From Duganella aquatilis (GTDB taxonomy: Bacteria > Pseudomonadota > Gammaproteobacteria > Burkholderiales > Burkholderiaceae_D), in NCBI RefSeq assembly GCF_009674565.1, contig NZ_WKJL01000003.1, forward strand, positions 296,734 to 360,733: DNA of 64,000 nucleotides. The letters are read 5' to 3'. Below are positions 27,432 through 37,009 of this stretch, piece after piece (the stretch's first letter is position 1; each line of letters opens with the position of its first letter). A program made the translations under genes and the position numbers. The notes beneath the pieces are model-generated. The model worked only from the letters and a program-made list of their open reading frames with translations. It did no database searches and was not told the origin of the DNA.

Positions 27432-28451
27432 TTAATTCCGTGCGAGATTGCTCAATTGGGCGATGCGCTGGCTGGTCAGCAGGATCTTGACTGCGGCGGC
27501 GTCGGGCGCCGATGGCAGCTTGGCGGCAAACGCGGTAAAGGCGTCACGGTAGGCCAGCCAGCGGCGCTCCGTGTCGCGCACCGCCGCGTGGCTGATGGTC
27601 GAGTCGCCGATCCGGTCCGGCCATCCCTCCTGCGTGGACGAAATTGCCATGACGGCTTTATACGCTTCGTTCAACCTGGCGTCCCGTTCCGCATAGGCGG
27701 CCGCCGACGCGGCGGGCAGCTTGCCGCCGGCAGTGTCCAATACCGCCTGCATGAACTGCTCGCGCAGCTTGCCCATATGCTGCAAGACGAAGGCATGAGC
27801 AGCCGTGCCGTGCATGTCGACCTCACCGGCTGCGGCATCCATATAGTGTTCCGCCGCAGCGCGCAGTTTGGCGAAGGCTTGCTGGCCGGCTGGTGTCAGT
27901 TTTTTCGTCACGCGCTCCAGGCGCGCATCGCGCACCTGCTTGTTCAGGTCTTCGCGGATTGACGCGCAAATGCCGCCCATGTAGCCGCTGGTGATGTCGT
28001 CGCACTGGTCGAACGGCGCCTTGCCGGTCCTGCCCGAGGTGAGATGCTCGACACGCGCCTCCATCTCGGCCTTGGCGATGAAATCAAGCTGGCAGGCGTA
28101 GTGCAGCGCGATGTCGGCATTGCGCTGCACGCCGAAACCATTCGCATACAACATCATCAGCACTGCGTTGTCCGAGCTGGCGACGGCGCATGCGCGCACC
28201 TGGTCCCACTCGCCCTGCGAGGTCACCGCCTGGCTGCGCTTGGCGTAATACAGCTCGCCGGCGTGGCAATCGCCAGCGGCCCTGGGCGGCGTTTCGCCCA
28301 GGTCGGCCACGCGCATGCATTGCTGATACCACGGTTCGTCCTTGGAAAACGGCACGCCGAAGGTGGACGTGTTCGGATACTGCTGCGCGGCCAGGCCGGC
28401 GCTGGCGATCAGCAGGCCGATGGCGGCGCAGGCTACGTGATACGCTTTCAT
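27432..28451 (-). CDS. Periplasmic DUF1311/LprI-like protein
   Basis: A 339-residue exported protein with a signal peptide (residues 1-22). The C-terminal 110 residues carry the DUF1311/LprI signature (AYAERDARLNEAYKAVM, RDTERRWLAYRDAFTAFA); LprI proteins of this family inhibit lysozyme. Residues about 80-150 include a Sel1-like segment (DNAVLMMLYANGFGVQRN). The start overlaps the stop of the upstream hydrolase gene (ATGA). A role at the cell wall or against host lysozyme is possible. Confidence 0.75.
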   Translation of the reverse strand: MKAYHVACAAIGLLIASAGLAAQQYPNTSTFGVPFSKDEPWYQQCMRVADLGETPPRAAGDCHAGELYYAKRSQAVTSQGEWDQVRACAVASSDNAVLMMLYANGFGVQRNADIALHYACQLDFIAKAEMEARVEHLTSGRTGKAPFDQCDDITSGYMGGICASIREDLNKQVRDARLERVTKKLTPAGQQAFAKLRAAAEHYMDAAAGEVDMHGTAAHAFVLQHMGKLREQFMQAVLDTAGGKLPAASAAAYAERDARLNEAYKAVMAISSTQEGWPDRIGDSTISHAAVRDTERRWLAYRDAFTAFAAKLPSAPDAAAVKILLTSQRIAQLSNLARN

Positions 28452-29959
28452 TTCAACGCTTTCAGGCGCGCCAGCGCGTGGCCGTTCGTCGGATTGAGCT
28501 CCAGCGAGCGCTGGTAGCTGGCGATGGCCAGCGGCTGGTTGCATACCGCTTCGTAGCCTTCGGCCAGGCTGTCGTGCAGATTGCCGTCATTCGGATACAG
28601 CGATACGCCCAGCTTGAAGATTTCCACGCCTGCCTCCTTGTTGGCGCCCAACAGCTCATAACCCCAGCTGTTGATGTCGGACTCGGACAAGACGAATGCG
28701 CTGTCGCGGCCATGCAGCGTGGCGTAGAGTTCCACCGCGTGATCGAAGCCGCGCTTTGCCAGTTCGGCGGCGAAGCCGGCGCGCGTGGCCACCGGACCGC
28801 TATCGGCGGCGCGCGGTTCGTACAAGGCCATATGGCGCGGGGCGCCGTTCTGCGCCGGCGAGCGCTGCACGAAGGCCAGGCCGGCCGCGTCGTTCTTCAG
28901 GTAGGCATCGGCAAACGCCAGCATGTAGCGCGCGCTCCAGTAGTAGGCCTGTTCCACTTCCTCGCGGGTGTAATCGCCAAAGTGCGACGGCGGCTGGAAG
29001 CGCAGCACGTCCGACGAAAAATCGACATGCACCATCGGCTGCATCACCACCTGGTACAGCTGCATGTGGCGCGCCGCGTTCAGCAGGCTGAATGAGGTAT
29101 CGATGCCGGCCTGGTTCAGCCCCGAAATGGTGGCCAGCTTGCGCGAGATGTACAGCCACGGCATCGTCAGGCGCGACACCGGCAAAGTCCTGGTCAGCTC
29201 CGGCTCGCGCGTGCCGTCCAGGCTGATGACGGCGGCGATGCGGTTGTCGGCGGCGGCCGCGAACAAACTTGCCATGCCGCCCCAGCTCCAGCCAGCCGCC
29301 GCGATGTGCGCGGTATCGGCAAACGGCAGCGTATGCGCGTACGAGACCAGGAAGCCGATGTCGCGCGCCTGCGTTTCGGCGCCTTCAAGATCGGTATTCA
29401 TCACGAAGCTGCGCGTGCCCAGGCTGCGGCTGGCGATCACCACGTAGCCATGGCTGGCCAGGTACTCGGCGATGTCGGCCACCTCGTGCGCGGCGCCGCC
29501 GCGGCCGGGCGCATACACCACCACCGGATATTTGCCCGCCAGCGGCGCGGCGTCACGCACCGCCCACATACGTTGGGAAAATTTGGCCTTGGCCTGCGCT
29601 TCGCCGATGGCCGCGCCGGCGGATTGGAGGCGTCCCGCGACAAAGGCGTCCAGCTCGGATGTGGCGCGGCCGAAGCGGACGTCGGTCGCCTCGGTGCGGA
29701 GATAGTCGGAATAAGGGAGGCGCGTGCCGGCGTTGGATGCGGCGGGATACCAGATCAGCGTCTGCACCGGCCGGCTACGGTCGCCGGTGAACGGCTGGCC
29801 GTTGACGACATCGTTTTTCTCGCGGTAGCTGCGCGAATAATCGTATTGCTGGACCAGGCGGAAGCCGACGCTGTGCGGCCCCCGTTCGAGATTGGCAAAT
29901 CCGGTTTCAGCCCGGACCAGCGGCGCCAGGGCCGCCAGCAGCAACAAAAGAAATCGCAT
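28448..29959 (-). CDS. Exported alpha/beta hydrolase with C-terminal TPR
   Basis: A 503-residue protein with a signal peptide (residues 1-18). It has an alpha/beta-hydrolase fold of the PAF-acetylhydrolase/dienelactone-hydrolase type: oxyanion region VVVYAPGRGG, nucleophile elbow GWSWGG, and a later Asp/His pair (probably in VISLDGTREPE and MVHVDFSSD). The last 70 residues contain one or two TPR-like repeats (LHDSLAEGYEAVCNQPLAIA). The ester or lipid substrate is unknown. It is co-transcribed with the DUF1311 gene. Confidence 0.82.
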   Translation of the reverse strand: MRFLLLLLAALAPLVRAETGFANLERGPHSVGFRLVQQYDYSRSYREKNDVVNGQPFTGDRSRPVQTLIWYPAASNAGTRLPYSDYLRTEATDVRFGRATSELDAFVAGRLQSAGAAIGEAQAKAKFSQRMWAVRDAAPLAGKYPVVVYAPGRGGAAHEVADIAEYLASHGYVVIASRSLGTRSFVMNTDLEGAETQARDIGFLVSYAHTLPFADTAHIAAAGWSWGGMASLFAAAADNRIAAVISLDGTREPELTRTLPVSRLTMPWLYISRKLATISGLNQAGIDTSFSLLNAARHMQLYQVVMQPMVHVDFSSDVLRFQPPSHFGDYTREEVEQAYYWSARYMLAFADAYLKNDAAGLAFVQRSPAQNGAPRHMALYEPRAADSGPVATRAGFAAELAKRGFDHAVELYATLHGRDSAFVLSESDINSWGYELLGANKEAGVEIFKLGVSLYPNDGNLHDSLAEGYEAVCNQPLAIASYQRSLELNPTNGHALARLKALK

Positions 29960-30005
29960 CACACTCCCACGCACATAGCCAAAAAGGCAATGTTACGTGA
30001 AAAGC

Positions 30006-31607
30006 TCAGACGCTGCGAGCGATTTGTAGCGGCTTGCGCGCCTGCGACAGGCGCGGCACGCCATCGACCTTGAACACGCTGACCGCCTGCGCCAGCGCGG
30101 CGGCCTGCTGCTGCATGGATTCCGCCGCCGCTGCGGCCTGCTCGACCAGCGCCGCGTTCTGCTGGGTCACCGCATCCATCGAGCCAATGGCCTGATTGAC
30201 TTCGTTGATGCCGGCGCTTTGCTCGCTGCTGGCGGCGGTGATTTCCGAGATCATGTCGCTGACCTTGTGCACGCTGGCGACGATTTCCTCCATCGTCACG
30301 CCGGCGTCGGCCACCAGTTTGCTGCCCTGGTTGACCTTCTCGACCGAGTCGCCGATCAGCGCCTTGATTTCCTTGGCGGCCGAGGCGGAGCGCTGCGCCA
30401 GATTGCGCACTTCCGACGCCACCACCGCAAAGCCGCGGCCCTGCTCACCGGCGCGCGCCGCTTCCACGGCGGCGTTCAGCGCCAGGATATTGGTCTGGAA
30501 GGCGATACCGTCGATCACCGCGATGATGTCGACGATCTTGCTGGACGACTGGTTGATCGAATCCATGGTGCCCACCACCTGCGCCACCACGGCGCCGCCT
30601 TTCACGGCCACCTGCGCGGCCGATGCCGCCAGCTGGTTGGCCTGGCGCGCGTTGTCGGCGTTGTGCTTGACGGTGGAGGTCAGCTCCTCCATCGACGATG
30701 CGGTTTCCTCCAGCGCGCCGGCCTGCTGCTCGGTGCGGCGCGACAGATCCTGGTTGCCCTGGGCGATTTCGCTCGACGAGGTGGTGATATGGTCGGTGCC
30801 GGTGCGGACTTCGGTAACGATGCCCAGCAGGCTGGTGTTCATTTCCTTCAGCGCCGACAGCAGCTGGCCGGTTTCGTCCTTGGCGCTGTCGTCGATCTGG
30901 CCGGTCAGGTCGCCGCTGGCGACGCGGCGCGCCGCCTCCACCGCTTCCTGCAGCGGACGGACGATGCCGGTGGTGAGCAGCCAGGCGGCGGTAGCGCCGA
31001 AGGCCAGCACAAGCGCGGCCAGGATGAACAGCAAACGGCGGCTGCTGTTGGCGATGTCTTCAATGTGCTGGGCGGCGGCGTCGATCTTCGCGCGCTGCAT
31101 TTTCAGCAGTTCGCCGATCAGCTCCTGGTACTTGGCGGTGCCGGGGCGGAAAACATTTTCAAAAATCTTGGTTGCTTCGTCCAGTTCGCCGGCGGTTTTC
31201 AGCTTGTTGATCTGGTCGCGCGACGACAGGTAGACCTTGCGCTGCTCGCCGATACGGACGAACAGTTCCTTCTCATCGGCGTCGGTGATCAGGGTTTCGA
31301 TTTTTTTCTGGAGTTCGCCGGAAGCGGCGGACGAGGCCTTGGACTCTTCAGCGAAGTAGGTGCCCAGCGTCTGGTCGCTGCTGCGGGCGATGGCGGTGGT
31401 GCGGCGGATGCCGCTGTCGATCTTGCCGGACCAGTCGGAGATCATGCGCTCCTTGGCCAGCGGGTTCTGCATCATTTCGCTGGTGGCCGAGGCCACGCCT
31501 TGCAGACGCCACACGCTGATGCCGGTAATCAGCACCGCAAACGCCAAAATGACGGTAAAACCCAGCGCCAGGCGTTTGCCGATACTGATATTCGCCAACA
31601 TATTCAT
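30006..31607 (-). CDS. Methyl-accepting chemotaxis protein (first copy)
   Basis: A 533-residue chemoreceptor. The ATG at 31607 is preceded by GAGGTAGGT. It has a membrane helix at residues 10-32, a periplasmic four-helix-bundle sensor (4HB_MCP type, to about residue 185), a second helix ([20 protein letters not shown]), HAMP, and a signalling hairpin with the invariant [18 protein letters not shown] tip that binds CheW/CheA. It lies downstream of cheW and is probably co-transcribed. The ligand is unknown. Confidence 0.95.
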   Translation of the reverse strand: MNMLANISIGKRLALGFTVILAFAVLITGISVWRLQGVASATSEMMQNPLAKERMISDWSGKIDSGIRRTTAIARSSDQTLGTYFAEESKASSAASGELQKKIETLITDADEKELFVRIGEQRKVYLSSRDQINKLKTAGELDEATKIFENVFRPGTAKYQELIGELLKMQRAKIDAAAQHIEDIANSSRRLLFILAALVLAFGATAAWLLTTGIVRPLQEAVEAARRVASGDLTGQIDDSAKDETGQLLSALKEMNTSLLGIVTEVRTGTDHITTSSSEIAQGNQDLSRRTEQQAGALEETASSMEELTSTVKHNADNARQANQLAASAAQVAVKGGAVVAQVVGTMDSINQSSSKIVDIIAVIDGIAFQTNILALNAAVEAARAGEQGRGFAVVASEVRNLAQRSASAAKEIKALIGDSVEKVNQGSKLVADAGVTMEEIVASVHKVSDMISEITAASSEQSAGINEVNQAIGSMDAVTQQNAALVEQAAAAAESMQQQAAALAQAVSVFKVDGVPRLSQARKPLQIARSV

Positions 31608-31690
31608 TCTTGCACCTACCTCTCGGAGTAAATCAAAAACAAAAAACGGGATCAGCATCGGGTCCTGCCCGGCGCGGTGGACGCTGGCGC

Positions 31691-32182
31691 TTACGCCGCC
31701 AGGGCCGTGCTTTCGATCAGGCCCATATCGGCGCTGGACATCAGCTTGTCGATATCGACCAGGATCAGCATACGCTCTTCGATGGTGCCCAGGCCAACAA
31801 TGTGGTCGGTATTCAGGGCCGAACCGATTTCCGGTGCTGGTTTGATCTGTTCGGGCAACAGCGTGGTGACGTCCGACACGCGGTCCACCACCATGCCGAC
31901 CACGCGGTGGCCGATGTTGAGGATGATGACCACGGTGAACTGGTCGTAGGTCGGGGTGCCGAGGTTGAACTTGATGCGCATATCGACGATCGGCACGATG
32001 ATGCCGCGCAGATTGACCACGCCCTTGACGAATTCCGGGGCGTTGGCGATGCGGGTTGGGGTTTCGTAGCTGCGGATTTCGCTGACTTTTTGAATGTCGA
32101 TGCCGTACTCTTCCTGGCCCAGGGTAAAGGCCAGGTATTCGCCGGCAGGAGACGTCGCGTGCAGTTCGCTTACGTTAGACAT
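31691..32182 (-). CDS. cheW: Chemotaxis coupling protein CheW
   Basis: A 163-residue CheW that links chemoreceptors to CheA. The standard fold is visible: [38 protein letters not shown], and VVDRVSDV in the middle. No cheA, cheY or flagellar genes lie in the window, so this is an outlying cheW-receptor pair. Confidence 0.96.
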   Translation of the reverse strand: MSNVSELHATSPAGEYLAFTLGQEEYGIDIQKVSEIRSYETPTRIANAPEFVKGVVNLRGIIVPIVDMRIKFNLGTPTYDQFTVVIILNIGHRVVGMVVDRVSDVTTLLPEQIKPAPEIGSALNTDHIVGLGTIEERMLILVDIDKLMSSADMGLIESTALAA

Positions 32183-32277
32183 GGGTTTTCCTTCAATGCG
32201 TGGTGACTATGCATAATGTTACCGCAAGTCAAGATCAATAGCATCAAAAAAATGCAGTCAAGCAACAAATAGACTTA

Positions 32278-32297
32278 TGGCAATTTCTAGATTGCCA
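32278..32297. promoter_or_regulatory. Palindrome between cheW and the HD gene
   Basis: TGGCAAT (32278-32284) and ATTGCCA (32291-32297) form a perfect 7-base inverted repeat spaced by 6, in the 199-base divergent gap. It has operator size, but the binding protein is unknown. Confidence 0.35.
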
Positions 32298-32381
32298 GTT
32301 CTGCCATGGTTTTTCCTCTGCACAAGCTTCGCCAAGCATGTATGATTTGCACTAAATCGTCGTATATTTTCAGGGAAATAG

Positions 32382-33041
32382 ATGAATAGCTTGCTCAATA
32401 GCTGGCATCCGCGCCTGGTCGCCCTGGCCACCGCGGCGCAGGGGATGGATGGCGCCCACGATACCAACCATTTGCACCGCGTCTGGCGTAACGCCAGCCT
32501 GCTGCTCGACGATTATCCCGAGGCCGACGCCCTGGTCGTATTGGCCGGCTGCTACCTGCACGACCTGGTCAACCTGCCGAAGAACGATCCCGAGCGCCAC
32601 CTGGCCTCGCGCAAGGCGGCGCTGCTGGCCAGCCGCCAGTTGGCCGAACTGGATTTCCCGCCGAACAAGCTGTCGGCCGTTGCCCATGCCATCGAAAGCC
32701 ATAGTTTTTCCGCCGGCATCCGCCCGGAAACCATCGAGGCCAAGATCGTGCAGGACGCCGACCGGCTCGATGCGCTGGGCGCGGTCGGCCTGGCGCGGCT
32801 GTTCTACACGGCCGGCCGCATGGGCACCGCGCTGGCGCATGCCGACGATCCGATGGCGCTGCACCGCGACCTCGACGAGAAAGCCTACGCCCTCGACCAC
32901 ATCGACACCAAGCTGGCCACCCTGCCCGGCAAGATGCAGACCGCCGCCGGCCGCCGCCTGGCCGAGAACCGGCTCAACGAACTGATCGCCTTCCGCGACA
33001 ACTTCATCGCCGAGTGGGCCGCCAGCCCGGCCGCGCCGTAA
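32382..33041 (+). CDS. HD-domain phosphohydrolase
   Basis: A 219-residue cytoplasmic HD-superfamily protein, YedJ-like. The metal ligands are His30 in TNHLHRV, the HD pair in GCYLHDLV and the late Asp in DADRLDALG. Such enzymes hydrolyse nucleotides or other phosphoesters. It is followed after 18 bases by an MFS transporter gene on the same strand. Confidence 0.88.
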   Translation: MNSLLNSWHPRLVALATAAQGMDGAHDTNHLHRVWRNASLLLDDYPEADALVVLAGCYLHDLVNLPKNDPERHLASRKAALLASRQLAELDFPPNKLSAVAHAIESHSFSAGIRPETIEAKIVQDADRLDALGAVGLARLFYTAGRMGTALAHADDPMALHRDLDEKAYALDHIDTKLATLPGKMQTAAGRRLAENRLNELIAFRDNFIAEWAASPAAP

Positions 33042-33059
33042 CACGTCGATCGAGTCCAC

Positions 33060-34298
33060 ATGAACACACCTGCTGCACCTGCGGCGCCGACTGCCGCCGG
33101 CAATCTGAATTTTGTCCTGATCTGCGTTTTCATCGATATGCTGGGCATCGGCCTGATCGTGCCGGTGCTGCCGGCGCTGGTCGGCGAGTTTGCCGGCACC
33201 CGTGAAAACCAGGCTTACTGGTACGGCATGATGAGCGCCGTCTTCGGGCTGATGCAATTCATCTTCATGCCGATGCTGGGCGCCATCAGCGACCGCGTCG
33301 GCCGCCGCCCGGTGCTGCTGTATTCGATGGCCGGCATGAGCGTCAACTTCCTGACCACGGCCTGGGCGCCCAACCTGGCCTGTTTGTTCATCGGCCGCGT
33401 GATCGGCGGCATGTCGTCGGCCAGCATGTCGGTGGCCTCGGCCTACGCGTCGGACGTGTCGACGCCGGAGAACCGCGCCAAGAGCTTCGGCAAGATCGGC
33501 GCCGCCTTCGGCCTGGGCTTTATCTGCGGGCCGATGCTGGGCGGGCTGCTGGGCACGGTGGACCTGCATCTGCCGTTCTATGTGGCGGGCGGGCTGTCGG
33601 CCGCCAACCTGGTGTACGGCTATTTCGCGGTGCCGGAATCGCTGCCGGCCGGACGCCGCGCGCCGTTCAGGCTGTCGAAGATCAATCCGCTGGCGGCGCT
33701 GGTCAAGCTGGCGCGCCGTACCGACATCCGCGGCCTGATCGTCACCTACACGCTGGTGACGCTGGCGGCCATGATGCTGCAAACCACCTGGGTGCTGTAC
33801 ACCACCTTCCGCTTCAACTGGACGCCGGGCGAGAACGGCGCGGCGCTGTTCTGCGTCGGCCTGACGGCGGCGGTGGTGCAGGCCGGCCTGCTCGGGCTGC
33901 TGATCAAGCGCTTCGGCGAGGTGCGGCTGGCGCAGTTGGGCATGATCTCGGGCTGCGTGACGTATCTGCTGTACGGCCTGGCCACGCATGGCTGGATGAT
34001 GTACGTGCTCATCCTGTGCAATGTGCTGTCGTTTGCCATCGGCCCTGCCCTGCAAAGCATCATTTCCAAGGACACGGCGGCCGACCAGCAGGGCGAGCTG
34101 ATGGGATCGCTGCAATCGATCAGCAGCGTGGGCGTGATTTTCATGCCGCTGCTGGGCTCCGCGATTTTGGGCGAGGTCAGCCATCTGGCGTCCAGCGACT
34201 GGCGCGTCGGCAGCACCTTTTATTTATGCGCGGCCATGCAGGCGGTGGCCGTGCTGGTGGCCCAGCGTTATTTCAACCAACACGAGGTGGCGGCATGA
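33060..34298 (+). CDS. TetA-like MFS efflux transporter
   Basis: A 412-residue transporter with about 12 membrane helices. The first helix contains FIDMLGIGLIVPVLP and the loop after helix 2 carries motif A (DRVGRRPVLL), both typical of the TCR/Tet group of drug-proton antiporters. The substrate cannot be read from sequence; tetracycline should not be assumed. The TGA overlaps the ATG of the next gene, so the transporter and solute-binding protein are coupled. Confidence 0.9.
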   Translation: MNTPAAPAAPTAAGNLNFVLICVFIDMLGIGLIVPVLPALVGEFAGTRENQAYWYGMMSAVFGLMQFIFMPMLGAISDRVGRRPVLLYSMAGMSVNFLTTAWAPNLACLFIGRVIGGMSSASMSVASAYASDVSTPENRAKSFGKIGAAFGLGFICGPMLGGLLGTVDLHLPFYVAGGLSAANLVYGYFAVPESLPAGRRAPFRLSKINPLAALVKLARRTDIRGLIVTYTLVTLAAMMLQTTWVLYTTFRFNWTPGENGAALFCVGLTAAVVQAGLLGLLIKRFGEVRLAQLGMISGCVTYLLYGLATHGWMMYVLILCNVLSFAIGPALQSIISKDTAADQQGELMGSLQSISSVGVIFMPLLGSAILGEVSHLASSDWRVGSTFYLCAAMQAVAVLVAQRYFNQHEVAA

Positions 34299-35104
34299 AG
34301 CTGCGCGTCATGATCGCGGCCTGCGCCGCCAGTTTTGCAGCCCACAGCGCCGGCGCCACCGGCTGCTCGCGCGAGATCGCCATGCCGGTGTCGGCCAACG
34401 GCGCCAGCGTGATTATCGATGGCACGCATGTGAAAGGGATTTATCCGGACCTGTTGCGCAGCATGGGGCCGAAGATCGGCTGCCAGTTCACCTTCGTGGT
34501 GGTGCCGCGCGCGCGCCAGGTGGCGATGTTCAAGAGCGGCAGCGCCGACCTGCTGGCGCCGGCGACGCGCACGGCGGACCGCGACCAGATCGGCACCTTC
34601 ATTCCGATGATTAACCACCGGGCGATGCTGATTTCGGTGAAATCCAGCCGGGCGCCGATCGCCAATGCGCAGGAACTGCTGGCGCGGCGCGAGCTGCGCG
34701 TGGCCGTGGTGCGCGGTTTCGACTACGGCGAGCAGTATTCGGCGCTGATCGAGGAGTTGCAGAAACAGGGCCGGCTGTTTGTCGAGGTGGACGTGATCGG
34801 CGTGGCGCGGCTGCTGAACATGGGATCGGCCGACCTCACCATCATGGGACCGAGCCTGATGGCCGGCGCGATCCGCCGCGACCACCGGGTGCAGGGCTTG
34901 CAGGAAAAGCTGCGCACCGAGGCGATACCGGAACTGCCATGGCGCCAGAGCGGCGCCTACCTGTCGAACGCGCTCAAGCCGGAAGACTTCGCCATCCTGC
35001 GCGACGCGCTGGAGAAAGCCGGCAAGTCCAACCACGTGATGGAAGGCTACCTGCACTACTTCCGCCCGGAAGTGCTGACCGACAGCGTGCGGCCGCGCCA
35101 ATAG
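34295..35104 (+). CDS. Periplasmic solute-binding protein (SBP_bac_3-like)
   Basis: A 269-residue exported protein starting on the ATGA overlap with the MFS gene. It has a signal peptide (residues 1-21, ending AGA) and a type 2 periplasmic-binding fold (KGIYPDLLRSMGPKIGCQF, SGSADLLAPATRT, AVVRGFDYGEQYSALIEEL). Proteins of this kind without ABC genes are common in Oxalobacteraceae and may sense amino acids or act with other transporters. The coupling with an MFS pump is uncommon. Confidence 0.85.
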   Translation: MKLRVMIAACAASFAAHSAGATGCSREIAMPVSANGASVIIDGTHVKGIYPDLLRSMGPKIGCQFTFVVVPRARQVAMFKSGSADLLAPATRTADRDQIGTFIPMINHRAMLISVKSSRAPIANAQELLARRELRVAVVRGFDYGEQYSALIEELQKQGRLFVEVDVIGVARLLNMGSADLTIMGPSLMAGAIRRDHRVQGLQEKLRTEAIPELPWRQSGAYLSNALKPEDFAILRDALEKAGKSNHVMEGYLHYFRPEVLTDSVRPRQ

Positions 35105-35377
35105 CTAATGCAACAGCTTGAACAGCACTGCTGTCATTCCGGTCTGGACGATGACGACGCCGCACATCCATTGAATCAATTCGGATTTCATCGTCGCCAT
35201 TTCCAGTTTGAAGTCGATACGGAATTCGGCCAGCCGGGCGTCGAGATAATCTTTGGTGACCAGATGGCTGTCAATTAAATGGTACAGGGCCGTGGCGAGC
35301 GACTTCGCCTGCCGCTCCGTGAATCCGCCTTCCACCAGTGAGTCCATGAACGCCACCATGTTGAAATTGTTAGCCAT
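35105..35377 (-). CDS. Small coiled-coil protein, DUF1640-like
   Basis: A 90-residue protein: an N-terminal helical part (VEGGFTERQAKSLATALYHL), a coiled coil (LAEFRIDFKLEMATMKSELI) and a C-terminal hydrophobic tail (WMCGVVIVQTGMTAVLFKLL) that may insert in the membrane. This is the layout of the DUF1640 family, whose role is not known. The stop abuts that of the solute-binding protein gene. Confidence 0.75.
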   Translation of the reverse strand: MANNFNMVAFMDSLVEGGFTERQAKSLATALYHLIDSHLVTKDYLDARLAEFRIDFKLEMATMKSELIQWMCGVVIVQTGMTAVLFKLLH

Positions 35378-35464
35378 CTTATTCTCCTTTTCAGCTTAGA
35401 CCGCCTCCCGCACAAATTGGTTCCTGACCTTGACAGACCGCCACCAAACTGCAACCATACGGCC

Positions 35465-35515
35465 ATGATTTTTTACGCCCTCCTTCACACCCGCACGTAT
35501 TGGCGCCGCTCCTAG
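35465..35515 (+). CDS. Possible trpS leader peptide, 16 residues with one Trp
   Basis: A short open frame reads MIFYALLHTRTYWRRS and ends inside the first stem of a hairpin. Its single Trp codon (35501-35503) lies just before that stem, as in classical tryptophan leader peptides. There is no good ribosome site, and one Trp is few for such a leader. It should be read together with the following hairpins. Confidence 0.3.
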   Translation: MIFYALLHTRTYWRRS

Positions 35516-35587
35516 CGCGAGCGGCCACTGTCTACCCATAGTGATGTGATACTTTTATCAACGCCGCCCTCGTCTGGTGGCGTTTTT
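35505..35587 (+). terminator. Hairpin plus intrinsic terminator upstream of trpS (attenuator candidate)
   Basis: GCCGCTC (35505-35511) pairs with GAGCGGC (35519-35525). After 34 bases a second hairpin (35560-35568 with 35576-35584, one G-U pair) runs into TTTTT (35583-35587), a textbook intrinsic terminator. It ends 40 bases before the trpS ATG, inside a divergent intergenic region where no upstream plus-strand gene needs it. The 3' strand of the first hairpin (GCGGC) can instead pair with GCCGC in the terminator's 5' arm, so an antiterminator is possible. Confidence 0.55.
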
Positions 35588-35627
35588 ACATCCAAGCGCC
35601 GGACCTGGGCAACGCAAAGGAACCCTG

Positions 35628-36677
35628 ATGAGTCTGCCTGAACAGCCACAAACCGCCGCCGTAGCCACCGCACCCAAAGGCCCGCAAATCATCCTGACCG
35701 GCGACCGTCCGACCGGTCCGCTGCACCTGGGCCACTTCGTCGGCAGCCTGCGCAACCGCGTCGAATACCAGCACCAATTCAAGCAATTCATCATGCTGGC
35801 CGACTCCCAGGCCCTGACCGACAACATGGACGACACCAACAAGGTGCACCGCAACGTGGTCGAAGTGGCGCTGGACTACCTGGCGGTCGGCATCGATCCG
35901 GCCAAGTCGACCATCCTGATCCAGTCGCAGATCCCGGAACTGGCCGAGCTGACCTTCTATTACCTGAACATGGTCACCGTGGCGCGCCTGGAGCGCAACC
36001 CGACCGTCAAGACCGAAATCGCCCTGCGCGGCTTCGAGCGCGACATTCCGGCCGGCTTCCTGACCTACCCTGCCTCGCAGGCCGCCGACATCTCGGCCTT
36101 CAAAGCCACGCTGGTGCCGGTCGGCGAAGACCAGATCCCGATGATCGAACAGACCAACGAAATCGTGCGCCGCTTCAACCGCATCGCCGACAAGGAAATT
36201 TTGGTCGAGTGCAAGGCGCTGGTGCCGGACCTGGGCCGCCTGCCGGGCATCGACGGCAAGGCCAAGATGAGCAAATCGCTGGGCAACACCATCAACCTGG
36301 GCGCCAGCGCCGCCGACATCACCGCCGCCGTCAAGAAGGTCTACACCGACCCGCTGCACCTGCGCGTGGAAGATCCCGGCCACCTGGAAGGCAACGTCGC
36401 CTTCATCTACCTGGACGCCTTCGACCCTGAAAAGGACAAGCTGGAAGAAATGAAGGCCCACTACGTGCGCGGCGGCCTGGGCGATTCCATCGTCAAGAAA
36501 CGCCTGGAACTGGTGCTGCAGGAAATGCTGGCGCCGATCCGCGCCCGCCGCGAAGAGCTGGAAAAAGACAAGGGCTACATCATGCAGCTGCTGAAGGAAG
36601 GCACCATGCAAGCGCGCGAAGTGGCGGCGCAGACCGCCGACGAAGTCAAGGCCGCCCTCGGCCTGCGCTACTTCTGA
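35628..36677 (+). CDS. trpS: Tryptophan--tRNA ligase
   Basis: A 349-residue class I aminoacyl-tRNA synthetase that charges tRNA-Trp. The HIGH signature is PLHLGHFVG and the KMSKS signature is KMSKSLGN. The sequence resembles the TrpS subgroup with the [12 protein letters not shown] start. The ATG at 35628 follows AAAGGAACCC. An attenuator-like leader lies directly upstream. Confidence 0.97.
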   Translation: MSLPEQPQTAAVATAPKGPQIILTGDRPTGPLHLGHFVGSLRNRVEYQHQFKQFIMLADSQALTDNMDDTNKVHRNVVEVALDYLAVGIDPAKSTILIQSQIPELAELTFYYLNMVTVARLERNPTVKTEIALRGFERDIPAGFLTYPASQAADISAFKATLVPVGEDQIPMIEQTNEIVRRFNRIADKEILVECKALVPDLGRLPGIDGKAKMSKSLGNTINLGASAADITAAVKKVYTDPLHLRVEDPGHLEGNVAFIYLDAFDPEKDKLEEMKAHYVRGGLGDSIVKKRLELVLQEMLAPIRARREELEKDKGYIMQLLKEGTMQAREVAAQTADEVKAALGLRYF

Positions 36678-36724
36678 TCGCGCTCAACCTGCTGTGGCTG
36701 GCGTCGTTCTACGGCGTCGCCAGC

Positions 36725-37009
36725 GTGGCCTGCTTCATCGCCTACGCGCTCGACAAGTCGGCCGCCGTCGACCGCCGCCAGCGCATTTCCGAACGCACGC
36801 TGCTGTTGCTCGGACTGTTCTGCGGCTGGCCCGGCGGCCTGCTGGCGCAGCAGCTGCTGCGCCACAAATCCAGCAAGATCAGCTTCCAGATCAAGTTCGG
36901 CCTGACCGTGCTGCTCAACGTGGCGCTGGTGCTGGCCGCTACAATCCAGATGGATATGTCTCCGGAAACTCATCCAGCACCCAGTGCGGTGACGACTCCA
37001 GCGGCCTGA
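36725..37009 (+). CDS. DUF1294 family membrane protein
   Basis: A small inner-membrane protein with the DUF1294 signature: YALDKSAAV, then RISERTLLLLGLFCGWPGG and RHKSSKISFQ. The GTG at 36725 cuts into the first membrane helix. The frame is open upstream (LLWLASFYGVASVACF) and the only earlier start-like codon is CTG at 36674, which overlaps the trpS stop. The true start may therefore be CTG. The last 71 bases overlap the end of the erythromycin-esterase gene on the other strand. Confidence 0.75.
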   Translation: MACFIAYALDKSAAVDRRQRISERTLLLLGLFCGWPGGLLAQQLLRHKSSKISFQIKFGLTVLLNVALVLAATIQMDMSPETHPAPSAVTTPAA

